NCBI GenBank assembly: GCA_902523535.1
Contig: CABYZQ010000005.1
Location: 1-64,000, forward strand
Direction of reading: 5' to 3'
From: an uncultured Pelagibacteraceae bacterium
Lineage (GTDB): Bacteria; Pseudomonadota; Alphaproteobacteria; Pelagibacterales; AG-422-B15
Length of the DNA stretch: 64,000 nucleotides
Of the stretch, positions 52,794-61,232 are shown one piece after another. Numbering within the stretch: position 1 is the stretch's first letter; each line of letters starts with the position of its first letter. Below the pieces are notes generated by a model. That model was not told where the DNA came from, searched no databases, and worked only from the letters and a program-made list of their open reading frames with translations. The translations under genes and the position numbers were made by a program.

Positions 52794-54125
52794 CTAACTA
52801 AAGTTAAATTTATTTCTTATAAACCAGAGAAGTATTAGTGAAGGTATTACCATTAAGGCAGTAATTATAAAGAATGTTCCCCAATCACCCTGCAGCCAAT
52901 CTACAAGTGAACCTGATGAGGATGCCATAAGGGTTCTGCCAGCAGTTCCAAGAGAGGCAAGAAGGGCATACTGTGTCGCAGTATAAGTACGGTCAACAAG
53001 TAAAGAAATAAACGTAACAAAAGCAACGGTTGCAAACGCAGCAGCAAGGTCATCAAGAAGTACAGCAGCAGCAAATAATAATTCAGACTTATCTGACCAT
53101 GCCATAAAGCTGAACATTATATTTGTGATAGCCATTGCTATGCCTGATATAAATAAGGCTTTTACAACTCCAGATTTAATGGCAAACCATCCTCCCAAAA
53201 GAGTAAATGTGATAGTTGTAATCCATCCGAGACCTTTTGAATAAATTGCAATATCGGATTTTGAAAATCCCATCTCGTCATAAAATATAATGGACATTCT
53301 TCCAAGAAAAGCCTCACCAATTTTAAAAAGGAAAATGAATCCAATAATTAAGAAGCTAATGGTCACACCATTTTTTTTAAAGAAGCTAGTTAGTGGACTG
53401 ATAATTGTGCTTAAAAACCAAGCTGATAATCCAGCTGCTTTAAATTTATCTTGATCTTGCTTTTGGGCATTTTGTCTATCATTAGATGTGTCTTCGGGAA
53501 TAAAAAGTAATCCAATATTAAATAAAAGAATTAATAGGCAAAGAAATATAAAAGTGAGCTGCCAGTAATTTGTAAATCCAACCACTTCTAAATAATCGGC
53601 AACAAATAAAGTTAACATTCCTCCAATTTTATAACCTGTCCACCATCCAACTACAGCAATCGATGCGCCTGCAGCCATTGATGCTTTTTCATTTGCAGAT
53701 ATTTGTTCAATTCTAAGAGCGTCAATTGTAATATCTTGTGATGCTGACGAAATTGCAATTAATAACCCCAAGAAAATAATAACTTCAAGATTATTTATTG
53801 GACTGAGAAAACTCCAACAAATAAGACTGCATAAGATTATTAGTTGAAGAGATATTATCCATGATTTTCTATGACCTATTTTATTTGTTAGAAATGGAAT
53901 TTTTATTCTATCAATTAAAGGAGCCCACAAAAAGTTAATTGCATAAACTCCAAAAATTAAACCTGCCCATCCAATAGTACTTCTTGAAAGTTCAAAGTCT
54001 TTTAACCAAAGTGACAGCGCACTGCCAATTATTACCCACGGAAAACCACTGATAGCACCCAAAAGTAAAATGCGAAGCATTCTGTTATCAAAATAAATTG
54101 ATAAGCTAACATTTTCTTTTGTCAT
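52794..54125 (-). CDS. AmpG-like muropeptide MFS permease
   Basis: A 443-residue MFS protein with 12 or more helices. The opening LLLGAISGFPWVIIGSALSLWL and INFLWAPLIDR near residue 60-75 are typical of AmpG permeases, which import anhydromuropeptides for recycling. It is convergent with the NlpC/P60 gene with one base between stops. The pair fits muropeptide uptake and processing, though co-regulation is not shown. Confidence 0.85.
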   Translation of the reverse strand: MTKENVSLSIYFDNRMLRILLLGAISGFPWVIIGSALSLWLKDFELSRSTIGWAGLIFGVYAINFLWAPLIDRIKIPFLTNKIGHRKSWIISLQLIILCSLICWSFLSPINNLEVIIFLGLLIAISSASQDITIDALRIEQISANEKASMAAGASIAVVGWWTGYKIGGMLTLFVADYLEVVGFTNYWQLTFIFLCLLILLFNIGLLFIPEDTSNDRQNAQKQDQDKFKAAGLSAWFLSTIISPLTSFFKKNGVTISFLIIGFIFLFKIGEAFLGRMSIIFYDEMGFSKSDIAIYSKGLGWITTITFTLLGGWFAIKSGVVKALFISGIAMAITNIMFSFMAWSDKSELLFAAAVLLDDLAAAFATVAFVTFISLLVDRTYTATQYALLASLGTAGRTLMASSSGSLVDWLQGDWGTFFIITALMVIPSLILLWFIRNKFNFS

Positions 54126-54187
54126 ACTAAATGAGAATAAGGTTTAGAGCCTACAGCAGTCAATTAATATATTAGGTAATTATTAAT

Positions 54188-54742
54188 TTATTCAATCGGA
54201 GCAGGATTATCGCTGAAACTTCTTAAATAAAGAATAACATTTGCTCGGTCTTTAGCTTTCTTCAGTCCAACAAATGACATTTTAGTCCCTTGAATATATT
54301 TTTTCGGATTGATCAAATAACTATTTAATTGTTCGAATGTCCAATCACCCTCAAAAGCTGCCATCGCGCTGGAATATTTATAATCATCTTTTGAACCAAT
54401 ATCCTTATTAACAATATTCCATAGTCCTGGACCAATTTTATTAGCGCCACCTTTTTCCATAACGTGACACTGTGAACATTTTTTAAAAACTTTTTTACCC
54501 TTATCTAGATCAGCGCTAGCAAGAAGAACTTGAATAGGGTCTTCTGTGGGAGCTTGGACAACTGCCTCGGTTGATGTTGCAGCTGCATCCATTAATATTT
54601 CATCGCCACCTTCTACTTGATAAGCCGCTACCTTCGGTTTTTCAACGTGATAGAGTATTTCACTAAAGTTAGCCAGGCCAATAAATACAAGCGCTACAAC
54701 TAAAACGCAGGCAACAATTTTATTAATTTCAAATGAATCCAT
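54188..54742 (-). CDS. Membrane-anchored cytochrome c (CycM-like)
   Basis: A 184-residue protein. One N-terminal membrane anchor (about residues 8-27) is followed by a variable linker and a class I cytochrome c domain with CSQCHVMEKGG and a distal Met in GTKMSFVGLKK. Such CycM/c552 proteins shuttle electrons from the bc1 complex to cytochrome oxidase in alphaproteobacteria. kdsB is divergent, 90 bases away. Confidence 0.92.
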   Translation of the reverse strand: MDSFEINKIVACVLVVALVFIGLANFSEILYHVEKPKVAAYQVEGGDEILMDAAATSTEAVVQAPTEDPIQVLLASADLDKGKKVFKKCSQCHVMEKGGANKIGPGLWNIVNKDIGSKDDYKYSSAMAAFEGDWTFEQLNSYLINPKKYIQGTKMSFVGLKKAKDRANVILYLRSFSDNPAPIE

Positions 54743-54832
54743 AATGTTTTTTTCGCAGAATATATGATATTAATTAAACATTATTCTAATTTATTCAAGT
54801 TATTATGCGTCTTCTAGTCGCATAAAATCATT

Positions 54833-55573
54833 ATGATTACACAAGAAAATACAGCAATTATTATACCTGCAAGACTTCAAGCAAGCAGACTTCCAAATAA
54901 ACCTTTACTTGAAATCCATGGCAAACCAATGATTCAACATGTTTGGGAAAAAGCTGTTTTATCTCAGCTTGGTGAGGTTCTTGTCGCTACGGATAGTCAA
55001 GACATTAAAAATTTAATTGAGGGTTTGGGGGGCAATGCATGTATGACATCAGCAAAACATACATCTGGTACCGATCGAATATATGAGGCCTTAAATAAAT
55101 TTGATCTAGATCAAAGGATAGAATTTATAATTAATTTACAAGGTGATCTTCCAACAATAAATTCAGAAGCCCTCAGTAATGTGCTCAGTTTAATTGAAGA
55201 AGAGGGATCTGAAATGGGTACATTAGCATCCGTTTTTAAGGATAAGTCAGAAATTAAAAAAAACCAGGTTGTTAAAGTATTTTGTGACTATAAAGAAAAT
55301 GTAAATTCTACTCTGGCTTTAAACTTCATCAGAAAGAATGATAATTATGATGAAAATAAATTATATCACCACATTGGAATTTATTCTTTTAGAAGAGAGA
55401 CACTTAAAAAGTTTGTTACTTTATCTCAGACTGAAAGAGAGAATAATGAAAAGCTCGAACAATTAAGAGCTTTAGATAATAATATAAAAATAAAAGTTGG
55501 TTTCATTGACTTTTTTCCTTTGGGAGTTGATACTCCTGATGATTTAGAGGAAATTAAAAAGATTATAAAGTGA
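54833..55573 (+). CDS. kdsB: CMP-Kdo synthetase
   Basis: A 246-residue nucleotidyltransferase that activates Kdo with CTP. Motifs are IIPARLQASRLPNKPLLEI, VATDSQDI, TSGTDRIYEAL, NLQGDLPTI, and HIGIYSFRRETL with LEQLRALDN. It provides CMP-Kdo for LPS core, complementing kdsD in this window. Its TGA overlaps the pheA start by one base (TGATG). Confidence 0.95.
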   Translation: MITQENTAIIIPARLQASRLPNKPLLEIHGKPMIQHVWEKAVLSQLGEVLVATDSQDIKNLIEGLGGNACMTSAKHTSGTDRIYEALNKFDLDQRIEFIINLQGDLPTINSEALSNVLSLIEEEGSEMGTLASVFKDKSEIKKNQVVKVFCDYKENVNSTLALNFIRKNDNYDENKLYHHIGIYSFRRETLKKFVTLSQTERENNEKLEQLRALDNNIKIKVGFIDFFPLGVDTPDDLEEIKKIIK

Positions 55574-56406
55574 TGAAAAAAATATCTTACCAAGGTGAAT
55601 TAGGCGCTTACTCGCATTTAGCATGCAATGAAGCTATGGCAGACTATGAGTCGGTACCCTGTCGAACTTTTGAGGCAGCATTAAATTGTGTTAGAGAAGA
55701 GGAAGCAGATTTAGCAATGATACCAGTTGAAAACTCAGTTGCTGGTCGTGTAGCTGATATTCATTACTTACTAGGAGATTACGATCTCAAAATTTATGCT
55801 GAACATTTTCAGGAAGTAAAGCATCAGTTGCTTGCTAAAAAAGGAACTTCCATTGATGAAATAAAATTTGTAAGAAGTCATTCAATGGCAATTGGCCAAT
55901 GTCAGACAGCAATACAAAGATTAGACCTTAAGCCCATTGTTATGGCTGATACCGCTGGGTCTGCCAAATATATAAGTGAGACGGGTACGAATGAGGACTC
56001 TGCGATCGCCTCCCATTTAGCTGCAGAAATTTATGGATTAGAGATTTTAGAGTCAGATATTCAAGACATGAAGCATAACACAACACGATTTCTCGTTATG
56101 TCAAAAGGCGCACAGCAGAAAAGAGATGTAAAAAAATCATATTTAACTAGCTGTATTTTTGAAGTTAGAAGTGTTCCTTCAGCTTTATATAAAGCCCTTG
56201 GAGGCTTTGCAACTAACGGAGTGAACTTAACAAAGCTCGAGAGCTTTATTGTTGATGGTGATTTCAACAAAGCACAGTTTTATATCGATCTTGATGGTCA
56301 CGTTGATGACAGTTCTGTTAAAGGAGCTCTTGAAGAGTTGTCATTCTATACAGAAAAACTTCAGGTTCTTGGCGTTTACCCAAAACATTCTTACAGGAAC
56401 CAGTAA
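55573..56406 (+). CDS. pheA: Prephenate dehydratase
   Basis: A 277-residue monofunctional prephenate dehydratase for phenylalanine synthesis. The catalytic domain has GELGAYSHLACNEAM, IPVENSVAGRV, HSMAIGQC and NTTRFLVMS (the Thr-Arg-Phe motif), followed by an ACT domain (ALYKALGGFATNGVNLTKLESF) for feedback inhibition. There is no chorismate mutase domain. The ATG at 55573 is chosen; a GTG at 55570 is possible. The stop is one base from the convergent nudC stop. Confidence 0.94.
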   Translation: MKKISYQGELGAYSHLACNEAMADYESVPCRTFEAALNCVREEEADLAMIPVENSVAGRVADIHYLLGDYDLKIYAEHFQEVKHQLLAKKGTSIDEIKFVRSHSMAIGQCQTAIQRLDLKPIVMADTAGSAKYISETGTNEDSAIASHLAAEIYGLEILESDIQDMKHNTTRFLVMSKGAQQKRDVKKSYLTSCIFEVRSVPSALYKALGGFATNGVNLTKLESFIVDGDFNKAQFYIDLDGHVDDSSVKGALEELSFYTEKLQVLGVYPKHSYRNQ

Positions 56407-56407
56407 T

Positions 56408-57331
56408 TTATTTACTGTGTAACCATTCAACAATAAGTTGATGTGCTACAGCCATAGCGGGAGGAATCCAGATTCTTTCAGGACTCTTGCCAACAAAAAT
56501 TCGATTTATATCTTCGCGAGATAACCAAACTGCATGTTCAATCTCATCTTCATCTAAATTAGTTTTGTCATCATCTACATTTGAAAAACATCCGATCATC
56601 AATTGTGAAGAAAAAGGCCATGGCTGCGTAAATTTGTACTCAACACTATTTACATTAAGGCCTACCTCTTCTTTCACTTCCCTTATAACTGCATCTTCAA
56701 TAGTTTCTCCAGGTTCGAGAAAGCCAGCCAGAGCAGAGTACATTCTTGGGGGAAAAATCGACTGACGTCCTAAAAGACATTTTTCATTATAAATGGGTAG
56801 CATGATAACAACAGGGTCCACGCGAGGGAATAATTCGGTCTTGCATTTAACACAAATTTTTTTAGAGCCAGCATCGACTGTTTTAAGTTTTGAATTTTCA
56901 CACCGAGTACAAAAAATATTAACAGCATTCCACTCCACCATTGATTTGGCTTGAGCAAGAATTCCTGTATCTTCAGGTGATAGGCTTTGTGCAATAGATC
57001 TTAAATCGATAAATTTACATCCAATAAAAACTTCTATATCAAAATGACTACGCTCCCTAGTAATATCTATAGCATAATATTTTATATTTTTCATTTCACC
57101 GAGAAAGATAATCTGACAGGCTTCAAAGTGTTTCTTAATCGAGTCGAACTTAGCTAAATATATTGTAGAATTACTTCCTGGTTCTTTGCTTACTTGAATG
57201 AGAGGCTTGCCAGAGTCAAAAATAATATATCTCGCATCAGAGCTGCTCATTGAGGTTTTTTGCCACTCTTTATCACTTCTAATACTAGACATTCTATCTA
57301 GAGGATTATTTGCAAATACAATTTTACTCAT
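56408..57331 (-). CDS. nudC: NAD(H) diphosphatase / RNA decapping NudC
   Basis: A 307-residue Nudix enzyme that hydrolyses NADH and removes NAD caps from RNA. It has an N-terminal domain, a zinc ribbon (FCTRCENS, then CVKCK), the Nudix box GFLEPGETIEDAVIREVKEEVGL and the SQPWPFP-type motif, here FTQPWPFSSQLM. It is convergent with pheA, and its start lies 52 bases from the SRP RNA region. Confidence 0.94.
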   Translation of the reverse strand: MSKIVFANNPLDRMSSIRSDKEWQKTSMSSSDARYIIFDSGKPLIQVSKEPGSNSTIYLAKFDSIKKHFEACQIIFLGEMKNIKYYAIDITRERSHFDIEVFIGCKFIDLRSIAQSLSPEDTGILAQAKSMVEWNAVNIFCTRCENSKLKTVDAGSKKICVKCKTELFPRVDPVVIMLPIYNEKCLLGRQSIFPPRMYSALAGFLEPGETIEDAVIREVKEEVGLNVNSVEYKFTQPWPFSSQLMIGCFSNVDDDKTNLDEDEIEHAVWLSREDINRIFVGKSPERIWIPPAMAVAHQLIVEWLHSK

Positions 57332-57369
57332 GATTTTATTTATTTAATAAACAACATTTAATGATCGTA

Positions 57370-57378
57370 TGCTACAAT
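57370..57378 (+). promoter_or_regulatory. Extended -10 promoter of the SRP RNA
   Basis: TGC followed by TACAAT (57373-57378), an extended -10 element, with the RNA 5' end 6 bases on (57384). No good -35 is seen, as expected for extended -10 promoters. Confidence 0.5.
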
Positions 57379-57383
57379 ATTTT

Positions 57384-57473
57384 GGGAGATTGAGTAGACA
57401 AGTTATTCGCCAATCCGGTCAGGTCTGAAAAGAAGCAGCCGCAACGATGATATTTGGGTTACTTTAATCTCCC
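57384..57473 (+). ncRNA. ffs: 4.5S signal recognition particle RNA
   Basis: About 90 bases. A perfect 8-base terminal stem, GGGAGATT (57384-57391) with AATCTCCC (57466-57473), encloses the universal SRP core GGTCAGG...GAAGCAGCC at 57417-57440, with a GAAA tetraloop between. This is the small bacterial SRP RNA that binds Ffh and targets membrane proteins. It lies just before dnaX, a familiar alphaproteobacterial arrangement, and no terminator separates them. Confidence 0.93.
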
Positions 57474-57492
57474 ACAGAATTAATATAAATAG

Positions 57493-58764
57493 ATGTCAGA
57501 ACAAATAAACTTACCAATCCCTCTAAAATATCGGCCATTAAAGTTTAGTGAACTTATTGGTCAAAACCTCATGTCTCAAACTATTCAAAAAGCAATTGAG
57601 ACAGACCGTATTGCCAATGCGTATTTGCTTACAGGCGTGAGAGGTGTTGGAAAAACTACAACAGCAAGGATTATTGCTAAATCATTAAATTGTATGAAAA
57701 TAGATTCAAATGATGAAAAAGAACCATGCGGTGTTTGTGAAAATTGTATTGCTATAACAGAGTCCAGGAGCGTTGATGTATATGAAATGGACGCAGCATC
57801 TCGAACAGGTATTGCTGACATTAGAGAGTTGATCGAAGGCGTCCAGTACTCACCTGTATCTTCGAAGTATAAGGTTTATATAATTGATGAAGTTCACATG
57901 TTATCTACAGCAGCTTTCAATGGCTTGCTTAAGACTTTAGAAGAGCCACCGCCACATGTTAAATTTATTTTTGCTACAACTGAAGTAAGAAAGATCCCAA
58001 CAACAATTTTATCTAGATGTCAAAGATATGATCTTAAACGAGTTGAACCTGAAGAATTGGTTGTATTCCTAAAAAAGATTTGTGATATGGAAAGTGTGCA
58101 ATTTGACAATGGATCTTTAAAAATTATTGCACGAGCAGCTGATGGCTCAGTTCGAGATGGATTATCAATTTTAGATCAATCCATTACATTTTCTGATAAA
58201 GAGTTAACAGAAAGCAAAGTAAAAGAAATGATAGGGTTGAATGATCCTACAGAAATAATTGATTTTATAAAATTGCTGACTTCAGGTGAGACCATCAAGT
58301 GTATTGAAATGATCAATTCTTTTTATGATAATGGAGCTGATCCATCTGTAATTGTTCGTGATCTAATTTCATCCGTTCATGATATCTCAATGGTAAAAAT
58401 AAGTGCTGATCAAGGTGTTAAAAACTCGCTGACTGAAGCGGAGTATAAAGAAGTTAAGGAAATAGCAGATAATGTTGATTTACCGACACTTTCAATGTTT
58501 TGGCAAATGCTAAATAAAGGACTGGGTGAGGTATCAGAATCATTTTCTCCAATTTCTGCTCTCGAAATGCTGATAATTAGAATTATTTATTTAAATGATA
58601 TTCCTAAACCCGATCAGCTGATTGGAAATTTAAACAATTTGGTTGAAAATGAGGCCAATAACATAGAGAGTATAAAAGTTAGAGAATCTAAAGAAATGGA
58701 CCCAAAACTGAGGGAAATCGTTGATTTTTTTCCTGGCACGAAGGTGGAGAATTTAGAAGAATAG
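57493..58764 (+). CDS. dnaX: DNA polymerase III subunit gamma/tau, compact
   Basis: A 423-residue clamp-loader ATPase. It has Walker A GVRGVGKTTTARIIAKSLNC, a four-Cys zinc module (CGVCENC with an upstream Cys), VYIIDEVHMLSTAAFNGLL, and sensor and domain III regions to about residue 360. The usual tau-specific middle and polymerase-binding part (making about 550-640 residues in relatives) is nearly gone, yet the C-terminal motif DPKLREIVDFFPGTKVENLEE that closes alphaproteobacterial DnaX is kept. It loads the beta clamp. A poly-A slip site is discussed and rejected. Confidence 0.93.
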   Translation: MSEQINLPIPLKYRPLKFSELIGQNLMSQTIQKAIETDRIANAYLLTGVRGVGKTTTARIIAKSLNCMKIDSNDEKEPCGVCENCIAITESRSVDVYEMDAASRTGIADIRELIEGVQYSPVSSKYKVYIIDEVHMLSTAAFNGLLKTLEEPPPHVKFIFATTEVRKIPTTILSRCQRYDLKRVEPEELVVFLKKICDMESVQFDNGSLKIIARAADGSVRDGLSILDQSITFSDKELTESKVKEMIGLNDPTEIIDFIKLLTSGETIKCIEMINSFYDNGADPSVIVRDLISSVHDISMVKISADQGVKNSLTEAEYKEVKEIADNVDLPTLSMFWQMLNKGLGEVSESFSPISALEMLIIRIIYLNDIPKPDQLIGNLNNLVENEANNIESIKVRESKEMDPKLREIVDFFPGTKVENLEE

Positions 58765-58768
58765 AAGC

Positions 58769-59092
58769 ATGAATAATTTTAACAACATGATCAAGCAAGC
58801 CCAAGAGCTTCAACAGAAAATGGCAGACGCACAACATAAAGTTGAGACACTTGAGGCAGAAGGCGTTGCTGGTGGAGGAATTGTAAAGGTTACAATTAAT
58901 GGAAAGAACAATGTAACCTCAATCAACATCGATGACAGTGTCATTGATAAGAATGAAAAAGAAATATTAGAAGATCTTATTATGGCAGCATTTAATGATG
59001 CTAAAGAAAAAATACAAAAGAAGATAGCTGATGAAATGAGTTCAGTTACTGGAGGATTAAAGCTTCCCCCAGGAATGAAACTACCTTTTTAA
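58769..59092 (+). CDS. ybaB: Nucleoid-associated protein YbaB/EbfC
   Basis: A 107-residue YbaB-type protein. It starts MNNFNNMIKQAQELQQKMAD, then has EGVAGGGIVKVTINGKN and a glycine-rich end, GGLKLPPGMKLPF, the family hallmark. It binds DNA as a dimer. It lies between dnaX and recR with 4-base and 1-base gaps, the classic dnaX-ybaB-recR order. Confidence 0.96.
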   Translation: MNNFNNMIKQAQELQQKMADAQHKVETLEAEGVAGGGIVKVTINGKNNVTSINIDDSVIDKNEKEILEDLIMAAFNDAKEKIQKKIADEMSSVTGGLKLPPGMKLPF

Positions 59093-59093
59093 A

Positions 59094-59699
59094 ATGCGAT
59101 CCCGATCATCGAATCCAGAAATTGATAAACTGATATTATTAATAAGTAAGTTGCCTGGCTTTGGCCCAAAGTCAGCAAGTAGGGCTGCTTTACACCTTTT
59201 GAAAAAAAAGGAACAGTTAATGATACCTCTGGCGGAGTCACTTCTATCATCCAGCGAAAAAATTATCACGTGTGAAGTATGTGGCAACATCGATCTGCAT
59301 AGCCCATGTAGTATTTGTAATGATGAAAAACGTTCAAAAAAAGAAATTTGTGTAGTAGAGAATATTGCTGATCTATGGGCACTAGAAAAAGCGGAAGTGT
59401 TTAATGGGATGTACCATATTCTTGGAGGCAATCTATCTGCAATAAATAGTATAGGCCCTGAAGATCTTAATTTAAAAAAACTAATTGACAGGGTGAGTGG
59501 TGATGAAGTGGAAGAAATAATCTTAGCTCTAAGTGCAACCGTGGATGGCCAAACTACAGCGCATTATGTTGCAGATACTTTGTCTCAAAAAGATATAGTT
59601 GTAAGCCGTTTAGGACATGGTGTTCCAGTAGGTGGGGAACTGGATTATATGGACGAAGGCACTATCGCAGCTGCTTTAAGCGCTCGCCAGAAAATTTAG
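59094..59699 (+). CDS. recR: Recombination protein RecR
   Basis: A 201-residue RecR. It has an N-terminal HhH region (KLPGFGPKSASRAALHLL), a C4 zinc finger (CEVCGNIDLHSPCSIC), and a TOPRIM domain (CVVENIADLWALEKAEVFNGMYHILGG, VEEIILALSATVDGQTTAHY). It loads RecA at gaps together with RecO and RecF. Its start is one base after the ybaB stop. Confidence 0.97.
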   Translation: MRSRSSNPEIDKLILLISKLPGFGPKSASRAALHLLKKKEQLMIPLAESLLSSSEKIITCEVCGNIDLHSPCSICNDEKRSKKEICVVENIADLWALEKAEVFNGMYHILGGNLSAINSIGPEDLNLKKLIDRVSGDEVEEIILALSATVDGQTTAHYVADTLSQKDIVVSRLGHGVPVGGELDYMDEGTIAAALSARQKI

Positions 59700-59734
59700 T
59701 TGTGTCAGTTTTCCAATCATTTTTCTATTCAATC

Positions 59735-59763
59735 TTGACCTTGTAACTAAGTTAGCCTATCAA
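59735..59763 (+). promoter_or_regulatory. Putative promoter of def
   Basis: TTGACC (59735-59740) and TATCAA (59758-59763) with a 17-base spacer. The expected start point falls at or next to the def ATG (59770), which has no Shine-Dalgarno, so a leaderless def transcript is conceivable. Weak evidence. Confidence 0.3.
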
Positions 59764-59769
59764 AGTTTT

Positions 59770-60306
59770 ATGGCTATAAAGAAAATCCTTACTGCTCCAG
59801 ATCCTTTTTTAAAGCAGATATCTACTCCGGTGAAGGAAGTGACTAAAGATATCCAAGTATTAATGGATGACATGCTTGATACTATGTATGACGCTCCTGG
59901 TATTGGTTTAGCCGCTGTACAAATTGGATTTCCTTTGAGAGTAATAGTGATGGATATCAGCTGGAGAAATGAAGACGGAAAGAAAGAACCATATTTCTTT
60001 GTTAATCCTGAAATCAAAGTAAAGACGAAGATTACTTCAACTTATGAGGAGGGGTGCCTTTCAGTTCCTGATCAGTATGCTGAAATTGATAGACCAGAGG
60101 AATGTGAAGTAAACTACTTAGACTACAATGGGCAGAAATCAACATTACATGCTGAAGGACTTCTCGCTACCTGCATTCAACATGAAATGGATCATCTTGA
60201 AGGCATTTTATTTATTGATTATTTATCAAATTTGAAAAAAAATATGATTGTAAAAAAATTAATCAAGTCAAAAAAACAATCAAGTAAAGAGCGTATCGTC
60301 GCTTAA
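59770..60306 (+). CDS. def: Peptide deformylase
   Basis: A 178-residue metalloenzyme that removes the formyl group from new proteins. All three motifs are intact: GIGLAAVQIG, EEGCLSVP (metal-binding Cys) and QHEMDHLEG (two His and the catalytic Glu). It starts the def-fmt-truA operon, with fmt 5 bases downstream. Confidence 0.97.
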   Translation: MAIKKILTAPDPFLKQISTPVKEVTKDIQVLMDDMLDTMYDAPGIGLAAVQIGFPLRVIVMDISWRNEDGKKEPYFFVNPEIKVKTKITSTYEEGCLSVPDQYAEIDRPEECEVNYLDYNGQKSTLHAEGLLATCIQHEMDHLEGILFIDYLSNLKKNMIVKKLIKSKKQSSKERIVA

Positions 60307-60311
60307 TCAAA

Positions 60312-61232
60312 ATGACTAATTTTAGAATTCTTTTTATGGGGACAGCCCCTTTTGGTATACCTACCTTAAAAAAGATATCTACGAGCGGGCATGATCTTAC
60401 AGGTGTCTACACATCACCTCCCAAAAAAGCTAATCGTGGAATGAAAATTTCTAAGTCACCAGTAGCCCTTTATGCAGAGGACAATAATTTAAATGTATAC
60501 TCACCAAAAGAGTTACGCTCAATTGAAGAAATGAAGTTCATAAAAGAAATGAATCTTGATTTTATAATTGTTATTGCCTATGGACTTATACTGCCTGAGG
60601 AAATTCTTAATCTTCCAAAATATGGTTGTTACAATCTCCATGCCTCTATTTTACCAAGATGGAGAGGGGCGGCGCCTATTCAAAGGTCGATGATTGAGGG
60701 AGATGAAGCAACTGGAGTGACTATTATGAAGATGAATAAGGGTCTTGATACAGGAGATATAGTTTTACAAGATAAGCTTAAAATTAATATTTCAGAGAAT
60801 TATACAGAATTGGAAACAAGACTTTCAGTAGCTGGAGCCGAATTATTTCATGTATTTTTTAAAGAATCATCATTTCAAAAAAAGATGCAGAAGCAAGATA
60901 ATAGTTTGTCATGTTATGCAGACAAAATATCAAAACAAGAAACCAAAATAGATTGGAAAGAAGATGCAATAAAAATAGTAAGACGCATTAATGCTTACAA
61001 TCCTAATCCGGGTGGCTGGTTTATATGGAATAATAAAAGAGTAAAAATATTAAAAGCAATCGAAGTTGATATTGATGCTGAACCAGGAAAAATTGTTAAA
61101 GAAGATCTCAGTATTGGTTGTGGGAATAAATCAATTAGACCATTAACTTTAAAAGTAGAAGGTAAACAAAGTTGTGGTATAGATGAATTTTTACTGGGTA
61201 ACAAAATATCAGTAGGTTCAATACTTGAATGA
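60312..61232 (+). CDS. fmt: Methionyl-tRNA formyltransferase
   Basis: A 306-residue enzyme that formylates initiator Met-tRNA using 10-formyl-tetrahydrofolate. The formyltransferase domain has LFMGTAPFGIPTL, the catalytic region YNLHASILPRWRGAAPIQRSM, and MNKGLDTGDIV; a C-terminal OB-fold follows from about residue 205. The start of the truA frame overlaps its stop by 4 bases. Confidence 0.97.
   Translation: MTNFRILFMGTAPFGIPTLKKISTSGHDLTGVYTSPPKKANRGMKISKSPVALYAEDNNLNVYSPKELRSIEEMKFIKEMNLDFIIVIAYGLILPEEILNLPKYGCYNLHASILPRWRGAAPIQRSMIEGDEATGVTIMKMNKGLDTGDIVLQDKLKINISENYTELETRLSVAGAELFHVFFKESSFQKKMQKQDNSLSCYADKISKQETKIDWKEDAIKIVRRINAYNPNPGGWFIWNNKRVKILKAIEVDIDAEPGKIVKEDLSIGCGNKSIRPLTLKVEGKQSCGIDEFLLGNKISVGSILE

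Noticed and set aside
58071-58077. A AAA AAG slippery heptamer in frame within dnaX, with a stop two codons on in the -1 frame
   Set aside because: It lies at residue 193, inside the AAA+ core rather than after domain III, so the product would be non-functional. No upstream Shine-Dalgarno or downstream stem is seen, and A-runs are common in this AT-rich genome.
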